A stretch of 64,000 bases of DNA, from the NCBI GenBank assembly GCA_016715105.1, contig JADKBO010000015.1:100023-164022 (forward strand), in the 5' to 3' direction. Positions 47,601 through 58,033 of this stretch are shown piece by piece (within the stretch, counting starts at the first letter, position 1; each line of letters begins with the position of its first letter). This stretch comes from Saprospiraceae bacterium. GTDB taxonomy: Bacteria; Bacteroidota; Bacteroidia; Chitinophagales; Saprospiraceae. Below the pieces are notes generated by a model. The model saw only the letters and a list, made by a program, of their open reading frames with translations, searched no databases and was not told the origin of the DNA. A program made the position numbers and the translations under genes.

Positions 47601-47974
47601 GCATACAAAATGGATTTGCCATCACCATACCAATCTTGTATCATATCTGCCATTCCATGTGAGGTAACTCTATAAGGCACCCCACCATTAGTAGGCATAG
47701 TATATATGTCAAAATTCCCATCATAATTTGCGTTGAATGCGATCGTTTTTCCATCCGGAGAAAATTTGGCATTTCTTTCTGTACCTTCCGGCGAACTGAG
47801 CCGGGATGCCATACCTCCATTTTTATCAACAATCCACAAGTCTCCCCCAAAACTGAAGCAGATTTTGTCTTGTGACACATCGGGATACATGATCAACCGG
47901 GCATCTGTTTGGGCTTGTGAAAATAATGGAAAAAGCAATAGGACCATGTAAATGGCATTGAGTTTTTGTTTCAT
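44697..47974 (-). CDS. Tricorn-like S41 protease with beta-propellers, one frameshift
   Basis: About 1090 codons after repair. A signal peptide (LFPLFSQAQT) is followed by PD40/TolB-like propeller blades (FSPDGKTIAFNANYDGNFDIY; WSPDGKSIAFFSDQTGEYEL), a charged linker (KKVEAKEEQKEEKKEE), a second propeller part, a PDZ domain (IKEGDYILAVNGDPL) and a C-terminal S41 domain with the nucleophile in GWSGSGGDAFPD. This is the tricorn protease layout; exported members degrade peptides in the periplasm. The upstream frame stops at 47222 and the downstream frame continues FKEFDVHYPSIGPSD; one T missing from a T5 run (47254-47258 on the plus strand as A5) explains it. Confidence 0.88.
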
Positions 47975-48274
47975 ATTATTTTTTGGTTAGTAGAACAAAC
48001 ATATAAAAGAAGCCTTACTTGATTGCCTTTCACAACTGTTATTCGACAAATAACTTATTATTTGGTACCAAGGTTAAAGATTTGAGTCCATCAAGAAGTT
48101 TTTCTACTTGCCTTGATTATAAATCAAATAATTCCCTCTAAAGCAATCTGTCAAAAGCTTACAAGTTTTTTAACCATTGATGACAGGAATTTTTCAATTT
48201 GTCTATAAACGTGATACATTTGACAACATAAACCACCCAGTTGTGGTTTTTTAACCAGGTTGACCTAATAAATT
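47975..48274. promoter_or_regulatory. Divergent promoter region, tricorn-like and prolyl oligopeptidase genes
   Basis: TACATTTG (48215-48222, plus strand) matches the -7 consensus for the oligopeptidase gene, giving a leader of about 45 nt. The leader has a small hairpin AACCAC/GTGGTT (48231-48248) with a T run. A 10-bp palindrome TTGGTACCAA (48062-48071) is the only other symmetry. Confidence 0.4.
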
Positions 48275-50355
48275 ATGCACAGAATGAAAAAATTAATGAT
48301 CGGTTTTATGTTATTAAATACTGCAGTAATGAGCATTGCCCAAGAAAATGACCCTTATGTTTGGCTAGAAGAGGTAGAAAGTCCAAAAGCTTTGGCTTTC
48401 GCCGAAGAGCAAAGTACCAAAACGCTCAATGTTTTAATGGCTAATCCTGAATATCAGAAAATCTATGACAATATTCTCAAAGTTGTCAATTCCAAAGATC
48501 GCATCATTTATCCAAATCTGAATGGTGCATTTATGTACAATTTTTGGCAGGATGAAAAAAACCCAAGAGGAATTTGGAGAAGATGCACCAAAGAAAGTTA
48601 CGAAGCAAAAAGCCCAGCTTGGGAAACCCTTTTGGACCTCGATGTCCTTTCTGAAAAAGATGGAATAAAGTGGGTCTATAAAGGCGCCAGTGGTTTATAT
48701 CCAAAATACGACCGATTTTTATTGAGGCTTTCCAGAGGCGGTGGTGACGCGGTGGTGATCAAAGAATTTGATGTTAATACCAAAACATTTATTGAGGGCG
48801 GATTTCAATTAGCTGAGGCAAAGGGTTCTGCAGGATACCTGGATGTTAATAATGTGATTGTTTCATCTGACTTCGGCCCAGGCACCATGACAAGTTCAGG
48901 CTATGCCAATCAAGTCAAATTATGGAAACGAGGAACAGACATTTCAACAGCTCAATTGATTCACGAAGGAAATGTAGAGGATGTTTCTTCTTTTGGCTAT
49001 TTGATGAGGGATGGTGACCTTAAATATTTAATTATAGGCCGATCGCCTACTTTTTATACGTCGGAACAATATGTTTTTGAAAATGGAAAAAAAATAAAGT
49101 TGGATCTCCCAGATGATGCACAAATGTCTGGAATACTCCACAACGAATTGATTGTACTTTTGAAATCTGAATGGGAGGTCAATGGACAAAAGTATCCACA
49201 AGGCGCTTTAGTCAGTTTGGATTTTAAAAAGTTAATCAAAAATGAAAAAGTGATCAAGACAATTTTTACACCTGATGCAACTGCAAGTATTGATGGAATT
49301 TCAACCACCAAAAACAAACTCCTGCTCAATGTATTGAGAAATGTAAAAGGTGAATTACATATTTTTTCAATTGAAGGGGGTAAATGGCTTGGCAAAAAGG
49401 TTGATGCACCAAATTTTGGAACTATTTCCCTTTCGGATGCTGACGAGTTTTCTGACCAATATTATGCTTCTTTCACTGATTTCCTTACACCAACCACGCT
49501 TTACAAAGGGGACGCATCAAAAAACACATTTACAGTTCATCAATCCCTTCCTGCATTTTTTGATGGAAGTAAATATAAAATTGATCAAAATTATGTAAAG
49601 TCAACAGACGGAACGATGGTGCCCTATTTCATCATTAGTAAAAAAGGTATAACGCTGGATGGTACAAACCCAACTTTGTTGTATGCATATGGTGGATTTG
49701 AGGTTTCAATGACGCCTTCCTATTCTGCTTCTGTTGGATTAAATTGGCTTGAAAATGGCGGTACATATGTACTGGCAAATATCAGGGGTGGTGGCGAATT
49801 TGGTCCAAAATGGCACCAAGCTGGGTTGAAAGAAAAACGTCAAATAGTTTATGATGATTTTCATGCCGTCGCTGAAGATTTGATTAAAAAGAAAATTACA
49901 TCACCTGCTCATTTGGGTATAATGGGCGGTAGTAATGGTGGACTATTGATGGGAGTGGCATTCACCCAACGTCCAGAGTTATACAATGCGGTGGTCTGTC
50001 AAGTCCCATTATTGGATATGAAAAGGTACAACAAATTACTTGCTGGTGCTTCATGGATGGGCGAGTATGGAAATCCAGATATAGCAGAAGAATGGGCATT
50101 CATCAGCAAATATTCACCTTACCAAAACCTCAAAAAAGAGCAAAATATCCCGAAGTTTATTTCGATACTTCTACTAGAGATGATAGGGTTCACCCAGGTC
50201 ACGCCAGAAAAATGGTAGCCAAAATGTTGGATATGGGTTACAAGGTTTATTATTACGAAAACACAGAAGGAGGACACGGTGGGTCATCTACCAATGAACA
50301 AAGAGCAAAATGGGGTGCTCTTGAATATTCTTATTTGCACATGAAATTGAAATAA
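48275..50355 (+). CDS. Prolyl oligopeptidase family serine peptidase (S9A), one frameshift
   Basis: About 693 codons. A signal peptide (MKKLMIGFMLLN...SIAQ; ATG at 48275 or 48284) leads into the S9A propeller (DPYVWLEEVESPKALAFAEEQ) and the alpha/beta-hydrolase domain. The nucleophile Ser553 is in GIMGGSNGGLLMG; Asp and His lie in DDRVHPGHARKM and GGHGG. The last two are in the next frame: the first ORF stops at 50218 while the other continues KYPEVYFDTSTRDDRV. One A missing from the A4 run at 50142-50145 restores CAAAAATAT. It should cleave proline-containing peptides in the periplasm. Confidence 0.92.
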
Positions 50356-50370
50356 TTCGTTGAGATCTAG

Positions 50371-50622
50371 CTAAAACTTCAAAACGAATGGGGAGTCGTG
50401 AGGTAGCTCTATCTGGTAAATTTTTGACAAACCGTTGCAATTTACTCCTATTTCGTATGTTCCAAAACTGCCATCCGTCATTAAAGCAGCCTCACCTGTT
50501 TCATCTGTTATGCCGGCTAATTCGGTAAACTGTCCAGGTGCTTTTCTGATGGATACGATGGCATCAACAACTGGACTTTTGTCCAACTTACTGACAATTT
50601 TTAAAATGATTTCATTCATCAC
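50371..50622 (-). CDS. Small carboxypeptidase-regulatory-like domain protein
   Basis: An 83-residue protein consisting of one beta-sandwich: LDKSPVVDAIVSIRKAPG, GITDETGEAAL, GTYEIGVNCNG and IELPHDSPFVLKF follow the CarboxypepD_reg/transthyretin-like pattern. It has no signal peptide. It converges on the oligopeptidase gene at 16 bp and lies downstream of the trypsin-like protease on the same strand, beyond a terminator. Function unknown. Confidence 0.6.
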   Translation of the reverse strand: MMNEIILKIVSKLDKSPVVDAIVSIRKAPGQFTELAGITDETGEAALMTDGSFGTYEIGVNCNGLSKIYQIELPHDSPFVLKF

Positions 50623-50820
50623 TTGTTTGTTTTTTGGTTTGAAGAAGAGTAACTATTTAGGTGGGTGCATTCTTTTCAAAAAATCAGGAAATTTTTCGTC
50701 AATCGAGGCTCGTTTGAGGAGTAATAGCAGCGCTATTGCGACAAAAACAGCCGAAGAGTCACGGAAAATTAACATTTTTTGATTGAAATTGACTCCACCT
50801 AAATAGTTAGGAAAAAGAAA

Positions 50821-50851
50821 TAAAAAGGAATGGCAGCATGATTGCCATTCC
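50821..50851 (-). terminator. Intrinsic terminator of the trypsin-like protease gene
   Basis: GGAATGGCA (50827-50835) and TGCCATTCC (50843-50851) form a perfect 9-bp stem with a 7-nt loop; on the minus strand it is followed by TTTTTATTTC, as expected just after the protease stop at 50893. Confidence 0.85.
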
Positions 50852-50892
50852 TTCAATCCAAATCGTTAAAAATGTCCAAACTTTTCTTATTC

Positions 50893-51867
50893 TTATAAAC
50901 CTTGATTTTTCCAAGATACAAGGTTGTTGAAAACAGGGGTCACAATGCGAGTTGCACTATTACCAGAAGAAGCACCATTGGTATGGATACCCACAGCGTA
51001 TCTTTTTCCTCCTGTCAATATCCAAACCGGGGCACCACTTTGTCCTCCATAGGTATCAATATTGTAATAAATCACTCTTGAAGAAACACTTTTCGTCCTT
51101 TGAGCCATATACCATTGTTCGTTACCACCTTTGTCTCCAGGATAGCCTGATAAATTGAGGTTTGCGGCCCTCAAAAAAGCGTCATTTTTTACTGCCAGGC
51201 CAAAAGAACCAGTACGATTACCCAAATTGGTGTTGGAAGGCAAAATGATTGCTCCATAATCGTGGTTTCTCGATTTACTGCTCACCCAACCTTGCGTGCT
51301 TCTGAATGAAGTGCCAACCGCAGAACCAAATGGTCTCAAAGCTCCATTGAGTCCAGGAATGACCTCCACAGACCTTACCCAGCCACCTTCATTGTGCATG
51401 TAGATGCAATGACCAGCAGTGATGACCGTTCTTTTGCTGACCATCCAGCCAGTACCAATGAATCGTCTACCGTTTTTTGCCGTAATTTTAAGGGCACATA
51501 TCGCACGCCAAGGATAAACATTGGTCGCGTTGATTTTGATGCGATTGTCTGCTCCGATAATAACCTCAGCAGATTCACTAGCACTCAGTCCATCAGCTGG
51601 AGCATAACTACCATAAAAAGCATCAAGGATGGGATCATCAGTGACATATGAGCTCATGCTTTCAATACCATCGACCTCAAACTGGCCGAAAGACTCATTT
51701 TCATTTGAAGCAGTACTTGAAACCTCTGCATCCATTGATTGGGCTTGATCCTGAGCTTCTTGAGGATCAATTTCAAATTCGGTTTTTTCTTGGTCAGACA
51801 CCAAATTTTCGTCTACCAATACGTCATCGTAGAAGTTTTCTACGCCGTTTGATTTTTTAGTTGCCAT
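50893..51867 (-). CDS. Trypsin-like (V8-type) serine peptidase without signal peptide
   Basis: A 324-residue chymotrypsin-fold protease. The triad is His153 (TAGHCIY), Asp203 (RNHDYGAI) and Ser277 (GGQSGAPVW), most like glutamyl endopeptidases. The first 110 residues are acidic and low in hydrophobics (VDENLVSDQEKTEFEIDPQEAQDQAQ), probably a propeptide. No signal peptide or membrane segment is visible from the chosen ATG, nor is one found in the short upstream frame, so the route of export, if any, is unclear. It has its own promoter box (51901-51908) and terminator, so it is monocistronic. Confidence 0.88.
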   Translation of the reverse strand: MATKKSNGVENFYDDVLVDENLVSDQEKTEFEIDPQEAQDQAQSMDAEVSSTASNENESFGQFEVDGIESMSSYVTDDPILDAFYGSYAPADGLSASESAEVIIGADNRIKINATNVYPWRAICALKITAKNGRRFIGTGWMVSKRTVITAGHCIYMHNEGGWVRSVEVIPGLNGALRPFGSAVGTSFRSTQGWVSSKSRNHDYGAIILPSNTNLGNRTGSFGLAVKNDAFLRAANLNLSGYPGDKGGNEQWYMAQRTKSVSSRVIYYNIDTYGGQSGAPVWILTGGKRYAVGIHTNGASSGNSATRIVTPVFNNLVSWKNQGL

Positions 51868-51900
51868 AATTATAAAATATTTTGGGGTTAATTAATAAGA

Positions 51901-51908
51901 CAAAACTA
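51901..51908 (-). promoter_or_regulatory. -7 promoter box of the trypsin-like protease gene
   Basis: TAGTTTTG on the minus strand fits TAnnTTTG and would give a leader of about 30 nt. A TTTG word (51940-51937) lies upstream but at a wider gap (28 bp) than usual for a -33 element. Confidence 0.4.
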
Positions 51909-52122
51909 TGGCTTATTTCATCCGTCATGTAAGGGGCAAACAACCTGAAAACAAGTGCTTTAAAACGGTAAACAAAGGGAGGAAAACCACTAATCTACTA
52001 CCTATAAAAAATAAAAACCAGCAGGACGGAGTGATGCACTTGTACGACTTTCTTTAACGAGTATTTCATTCTTCATCTTATCTTTCAAGGATTTAGCAAA
52101 ATTCAATATATTCGCTTTTTTA

Positions 52123-55100
52123 ATGCTTGCTGTAAAGTCCATGTCCATGAATATATCTGTCAAAAGCGGCCTTGTTTCGCTGAGCTTGCTCATTATAATA
52201 CTTCACTCTTGCCAAAATAAAGAGGAAATAAAACTACCAGAACTGGTTGTAATAGAGGAAAATCAAAAAGACCTCAAAGCCAGGTTTGATGCCATAAAGG
52301 CCAACACTCCATTAGTCTTGGCTGAGGGCCTGGACATTCAATTATTTGCAAGTGACTCTTTGGTATTTGATCCAATAGCCATGTCTACGGCTGATGACGG
52401 CAGTATTTACATCTCTAGCACCAATAGAGGCAGTAATAGCGAGTTTGACATCAGGGGGCATCAAAATTGGATGACACAGAGCATTTCATTCAAAAGTGTT
52501 GAAGATAGAAGGACTTTTTTACGGGATACATTTTCGAGAGAACGAAGTAAATCAAATGAATATCTGGCTGATTTAAATGAAGATGGTTTTCACGATTGGA
52601 ATGACCTAGCCGTAGAGAAAGAAGAAGTATGGAAGATTGAGGATACCAATAAAGATGGTTACGCCGACAAATCTACCAAAGTATTTGAAGGCTTTAATGA
52701 AGAGATTACAGACGTTGCAGGTGCTTTATTGATCAGAGATAACGATGCATTTATTGGTGTGGGCCCTGATATGTGGAGACTCGAATACTTGTCCAATGGA
52801 GCACTCACAGACCCTAAATCGATCAGCCATGGTTATGCTGTTCATATTGGTTTTGGTGGTCATGGCATGAGTGGTTTGATAGAAGGCCCTGATGGGAAAA
52901 TTTATTGGGGAATTGGAGATATTGGGGCAAATCTTACAGACAAAGAAGGCAACAAACATGAATATCCAAATGAAGGTGTCATTGTGAGAAGCAACCCTGA
53001 TGGTTCAGATTTTGAGATTTTTGCGAGTGGTTTGAGAAATACCCACGAATTTGTCTTTGACCAATATGGCAATCTCATCACTTCTGACAATGACGGTGAC
53101 CATCAAGGAGAAAGTGAGCGTTTGGTGCATTTGGTACGCGGCTCGGATTCAGGATGGAGAAGTAACTGGCAATATGGTAAATACACAGACCCAGACAATA
53201 ACAATTATAAAGTTTGGATGGATGAAAAATTGTTTGTTCCCAGGTGGGAAAATCAGGCTGCCTATATTTTACCTCCCATCATGAATTTCCACAATGGTCC
53301 TACTGGTATGCAATTCAATCCCGGAACAGGTCTCGGTAAAGATTGGGTGAATAAATTTTTCTTGGTTGAATTTGTTGGAAACCCTATTAAATCACCCATT
53401 TGGGCATTTGACCTACAACCAAAAGGAGCTTCTTTTGAGCTAAAAAGTGAACAAAACATATTGAGTGGCATTTTACCAACAGGAATCAAATTTGGTCCTG
53501 ATGGAGCTTTATATATCGCAGATTGGGTCAATGGATGGAATGCTAAAAACGAAGGCCGCATTTGGAAACTAGATGTCACGGCAGAAAAAAATGATCTGGC
53601 GGCACAAAGACTAGAAACAAATAGGTTGATGTTATTGGATTACGACAAAGAAGATGCATCGAAATTGAGCAGTTTATTGTCTTATGAAGATATGCGTATC
53701 AGACAAAAGGCTCAATTTAGTTTGGCTAAATTGGGCGAACCAGGCTTGAAAGCATTTATCAAAGTTTTGAATGAAAGTGATCATCAATTGGCAAAAATTC
53801 ACGCAATTTGGGGAATAGGTCAAATGCACAAACTAATAAGTCCGCTGTTTTAAACTTAGTAGGATTGCTTGATGATCAAGATCCTGAAATCATCGCACAA
53901 GCTCTAAAAGTAATTGGTGACCATCGCCACAAAGCAGCGAGCGTAAAAATAATGGCGCTACTTTCACATGAAAATGATCGAGTAAAATTCTATGCCGCAG
54001 AAGCATTGGGAAGGGCAAAAGACAGTGCGGCAATCGGTGCTTTGATTCAATTTATCAAAACCAATAATGACAAAGATGTTTATTTAAGACATGCAGGCGT
54101 ATTGGCTCTTTCAAGCATTGGAGCTGCCAAGGAAATGGCATCGATGGTCAATGATTCCAGTCCAGCAATGCGTACAGCTGCAGTTTTGGTATTGAGAAAA
54201 CTTCAAGATCCAAAAGTAGCACTGTTCCTAAATGATGCTAGCGAATATATAGCAACTGAAGCAGCGAGAGCAATCAATGATGATTTATCCATCGTGGAAG
54301 GGCTTCCATCTTTGGCGGCAATGCTCAATCAATCAAAATTCAATTCTGAGCCTTTGATGCGTAGGGCTATCAATGCTGCGCTGCGCATAGGTGATGAGGC
54401 TTCCCTTAATAGTCTGGTCAATTATGCAAAACAAAGTGACATCAGTGATGCTTTGAGAACAGAAGCTTTGGCAACTTTGGCTACCTGGGCAACCCCATCG
54501 GTTCTTGACAGAGTAGATGGCAGATATAGAGGTAAAATACAACGCGATCCAGCTCAGTTAAATGAAATAGTTAAAGCAAATGCTGGAATTTTCATCAACA
54601 GCAAAAATGTCCAAACATCCGTTGCGGGCATAAAATTGGTTTCAAAACTGGGTCTTAAGGATTTCAATCAATCGTTGACTGCTTTGTTTAATTCAAGTAA
54701 ATCAACAGAGGTAAAAACGGCATTGATCCAGGCTTTGGCTCAACTTGGAGCATCTGATATTTCCAAAATTGTTGAAAGAGGATTGGCTGATAACCAAGCT
54801 GATGTGAGGTCAACTGCCATCAGCATTTTGGATAAAATTGATATTCCTCAAGCCAATTTCTTTGGAATCATCAAGCCAATTTTTGACAAAGGGGGCATCA
54901 AAGAAAAGCAAAGTTTGATCAAGGTATTGGGTAAGTTGCCCATTGAGAAAACAGAAAAAGTTTTGGATGTAATAGTGGACCTGGCCATCGCAAAAAAATT
55001 GGATAATGAAGTCTTACTGGAATTGAGTGAAACCATTGAGGGGAGTAATTCTGAAGCGCTCAAGACTAAGCTCAAAACGGTCATATCTGGAACAGACGAA

Positions 55101-55547
55101 TTGGCAGAATACACTACTGCACTATATGGCGGAAACTTGGATGCAGGAAGGGGTTACTTTTTGTACAACTCCAAGGGGCAATGTACCAGATGTCATGTCA
55201 TTGACGAAGAAAACAAAAAAAGTGTTGGTCCAGCATTGGCGGGTGTGGGAAGTCGTTTGGATCGCAAAACTTTATTGGCTTCATTGGTTACTCCAAGTGC
55301 AAGAATAGCACCTGGGTACGGAACTGTGCTACTTACACTTGTTGATGGTCAGGAAGTTATGGGGGTTCTCGAAAAAGAGGATGATAAAGAATTGAGGTTA
55401 ATAACAAATAATCCTGAGCCTCTACGAATACCACTTGCACGTATCAAACAAAGGGAAAATATGCCTTCCAGTATGCCTGCCATGGCTACACTGATGAGCA
55501 AAAGAGAAATACGCGATGTGATCGAATTTTTAAGCTCATTAAAGTAA
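52123..55547 (+). CDS. PVC-type dehydrogenase/HEAT/cytochrome-c lipoprotein, one frameshift
   Basis: About 1140 codons. A lipoprotein signal (LLIIILHSC) leads to a six-bladed NHL/GSDH-like propeller (LAEGLDIQLFASDSLVFDPIAM; GLIEGPDGKIYWGIGD; ASGLRNTHEFVFDQYGNL; IKFGPDGALYIADWVNG), then HEAT repeats (about 500-950) and a C-terminal cytochrome c domain with one heme site (QCTRCHVIDEE). This is the membrane-bound dehydrogenase type first described in Planctomycetes/Verrucomicrobia and also found in Bacteroidota; it may oxidise sugars in the periplasm. The frame changes in IHAIWGIGQ; one A missing from the A3 run at 53822-53824 restores GIGQNAQTNKSAVLNL. Confidence 0.85.
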
Positions 55548-55609
55548 TAATGGTTCGAAAGTTATTTTTTATATTTCTTTAGATGAAAGATTTAATTCCA
55601 ATGTGTGCT

Positions 55610-56758
55610 TTACAATTTGCGTTGAAAGGTAAACAAATTGATCAATCGATATTTGGAAGCATTCATTTCTTTTGAAAAGTTTTCTGGCTCTTCAATTTCT
55701 TCACTCATCAATATGCTGAGCGAAGAAGTTTGATCATAAGTAGACAGCACAATTTTGACAAGACCTGCCAAAGGCAAACCAAGAATAGCCCCTGCAATTC
55801 CCCATATATATCCAAAAAAGACTACCGATAAAATGGCAAAAAGTGGGTTCACGTTTATTTTATTACCTATGATTTTGGGTGTGATGATGTTACCTTCGAT
55901 TTGTTGAATTACAAAGAAATAAACCGCAATACCAACTGGGATCCATACATCGTCCATGGTTGCAAATGCAAAAGCTATAGGCAAAGCAGAACCTATGATG
56001 GTTCCTATATAAGGAATAATGGCCAACACTCCTGCAAGACATCCCCACATTACTGCGTATTTTACTCCAAAAAACATCAAACCTATACTGTTTAAAACAC
56101 ACAATATCACCACAACCAAACCTAGCCCGGATAGATAATTTTTTATCATATCTTGCATTTTCAACATCACACTTATACCATTTTCCTTCTTGCTTTCATG
56201 CATTTGGGAAATGATAAAATGCTTGAATCCACTGCTATATTGTAGAATAAAAAAAACATAAATCAAAGTCAGAAAAAAACTAAAAACAATAGAAATACTA
56301 TTACTCAAACCTTCTTGCATCAAGTCAAAAATCAGATCCTTGCCTTCAGTGATATACTCGTTGATTTCACTTCTTGTTTTACGCATTGACTTTGGCATAT
56401 TACTATTTGCCATCGTTAGAGAAGTTTTACTTTTCTGTTCTACCTGAGTGACTAATTGCTCTGACTCAGAAAAAACTTCTTCAAATTGTATTGCCAGCAC
56501 ACCAACCAAGAATAAAACGGGTATGATTAAAACCATTATAGTTGTCAAACTGGAAACCCATTTCACTTTTATAAAGTCATTGATGCCATTAAAGATATTA
56601 TAAACCAAACCGGCTATCAATAAGGCAAAAATCAAGGGAGCTAAAATAGGTTTTCCTTGTATAAACAAATAACCTATAGCTAATAGCGAGAACAGGCTCG
56701 CCGCTACCTGAACAATGATGTTTTTGGTGATTACTTTCTGAACAAAACGTCTCTGCAT
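55610..56758 (-). CDS. AI-2E family membrane permease/exporter
   Basis: A 382-residue inner-membrane protein with about eight TM helices. AI-2E (PF01594) features are the N-terminal VQVAASLFSLLAIGYLFIQGKPILAPLIFALL-type paired helices, the long periplasmic helix (about 85-140), LGLVVVILCVLNSIGLMFFGVKYAVMWG, IPYIGTIIGSALPI and the ending PLAGLVKIVLSTY. Members transport various small solutes or ions; the name reflects one E. coli member. Its ATG lies 5 bp after the Dps stop, so the two are co-transcribed. Confidence 0.9.
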   Translation of the reverse strand: MQRRFVQKVITKNIIVQVAASLFSLLAIGYLFIQGKPILAPLIFALLIAGLVYNIFNGINDFIKVKWVSSLTTIMVLIIPVLFLVGVLAIQFEEVFSESEQLVTQVEQKSKTSLTMANSNMPKSMRKTRSEINEYITEGKDLIFDLMQEGLSNSISIVFSFFLTLIYVFFILQYSSGFKHFIISQMHESKKENGISVMLKMQDMIKNYLSGLGLVVVILCVLNSIGLMFFGVKYAVMWGCLAGVLAIIPYIGTIIGSALPIAFAFATMDDVWIPVGIAVYFFVIQQIEGNIITPKIIGNKINVNPLFAILSVVFFGYIWGIAGAILGLPLAGLVKIVLSTYDQTSSLSILMSEEIEEPENFSKEMNASKYRLINLFTFQRKL

Positions 56759-56763
56759 AAATT

Positions 56764-57254
56764 TTACGCTTTGTTATTTTCAAGGGTTTCTGACTTAGTA
56801 TTCCAAGCATCCAACATCCAAGAACTTTTTCCAAAGATGACAGCAAACCAGCTACCAAATCAGTCGTTCCTTCATCTTCACATTCTGATGCGTTCTCCAA
56901 AACTGTACGCATTTGATTGATGATGATTTTATGGTTATCTAGTATTGCAGAAACCATTTCTGTATCTTTCTCGGCGTGGATTTCTTTGACGTTTGCCAAT
57001 TCAAGATATTCTTTTAATGTTGCCAATGGCATAAATCTGATGGTCAAAATCCTTTCAGCCAATTCATCAATGACCAACTGTGCACTCGTATATAGTTCTT
57101 CAAATTTGACGTGTAAATCAAAGAAATTAACGCCTTGCACATGCCAGTGGTACCTTCTCAAATTTTGATAATAAATTTGGTAATCTGCCAATAAAAGATT
57201 GAGCGATTCTGCAACTTTATTGAGCGCTTTCTTTTCAATATTAAGATAATTCAT
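56764..57254 (-). CDS. dps: Dps-like ferritin (DNA protection during starvation), frameshift near the end
   Basis: About 163 codons. The ferroxidase residues are in YHWHVQG and in FEELYTSAQLVIDELAERI, as in the Dps/Dpr family, which stores iron and protects DNA from peroxide. The frame read runs on past SSLEKVLGCW, but the next frame gives SSWMLDAWNTKSETLENNKA and a TAA at 56764, the normal end. One A missing from an A5 run (T5 at 56826-56830 on the plus strand) explains it. It is in a row with a flavin-binding stress protein upstream and an AI-2E permease downstream, which suggests a stress operon. Confidence 0.9.
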
Positions 57255-57286
57255 ACTAATACTTTATTTAATTTAATTTTACTTTC

Positions 57287-57820
57287 TTAAACAAAAAGTG
57301 TCATAAACTCCTCGTCTTTAAATTCTTGATCTTTACTCAACACTACAGACTCTCCGTTTTTCAAAAATTGAATAAACCTTCCTGATAATTTATCCCATAA
57401 ATCTATTTTCCTTGGAGAAAATTTGAGCAGAGCATATTTGTCATCATTGATATTGTCGGGAAACAATTCTTTACCAAATAGTATATGATGTTTCTTCTTT
57501 TCGTCTTCAGTATTGACCAATTCAAAACCACCAATCATAGTGATGAATTGGTTGTGATGTGGATTGGTATAATTTATTGATATCACATCTGCCTCACAGA
57601 TTTCCTTGGCCTTCTCTGACTGCGCATTAGTTGCATACCAGAAATTGAAATTGGAATCAAAATCCTTGGTTGTCAGTGGCAAAGCAATCAAATTCCCATC
57701 TTTATTCAAATAATTTGCCATGGACACCCTTGCGTCATAGGAGATCTTAGCGATTATTTCCATTAAGTTTGATGCGGTCATTTCATGTGCTTTATTACTG
57801 AAAGGTTTCAGATTAGCCAA
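57287..57820 (-). CDS. Pyridoxamine 5'-phosphate oxidase-fold general stress protein
   Basis: A 177-residue split-barrel flavoprotein-like protein (general stress protein 26 type): RVSMANYLNKDGNLIALPLTT, FWYATNAQSEKAKEI, VISINYTNPHHNQFITMIGGFELV and a C-terminal FSPRKIDLWD. Such proteins bind FMN or F420-like cofactors; the reaction is not known here. The frame opens with TTG at 57820; an ATG at 57781 (MTASNLMEII) is possible and would remove 13 residues. It lies 32 bp before dps in the same direction. Confidence 0.83.
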   Translation of the reverse strand: MANLKPFSNKAHEMTASNLMEIIAKISYDARVSMANYLNKDGNLIALPLTTKDFDSNFNFWYATNAQSEKAKEICEADVISINYTNPHHNQFITMIGGFELVNTEDEKKKHHILFGKELFPDNINDDKYALLKFSPRKIDLWDKLSGRFIQFLKNGESVVLSKDQEFKDEEFMTLFV

Positions 57821-58033
57821 ATGTTCGATGAATTTCGGCTAGAATTTCAAAAAAAATATTGCACTAATTCCAGATAAATTTTACACCAAAAACTCAATGA
57901 CCAAATAGCATTAAGTTTAGCATACTCATAATGAACCAGCAAGAGCAAAAGAGATTTATGTTTCCAGTTTTAGTGGTATCAATACCTACTATAGAAAGCG
58001 ATACAAGATAGTCTAGGAAAATTACAACATACA

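Noticed and set aside
52002..52193. 63-residue minus-strand ORF upstream of the PVC-type gene
   Set aside because: It overlaps the lipoprotein signal of the real gene and shows no domain or composition of its own.
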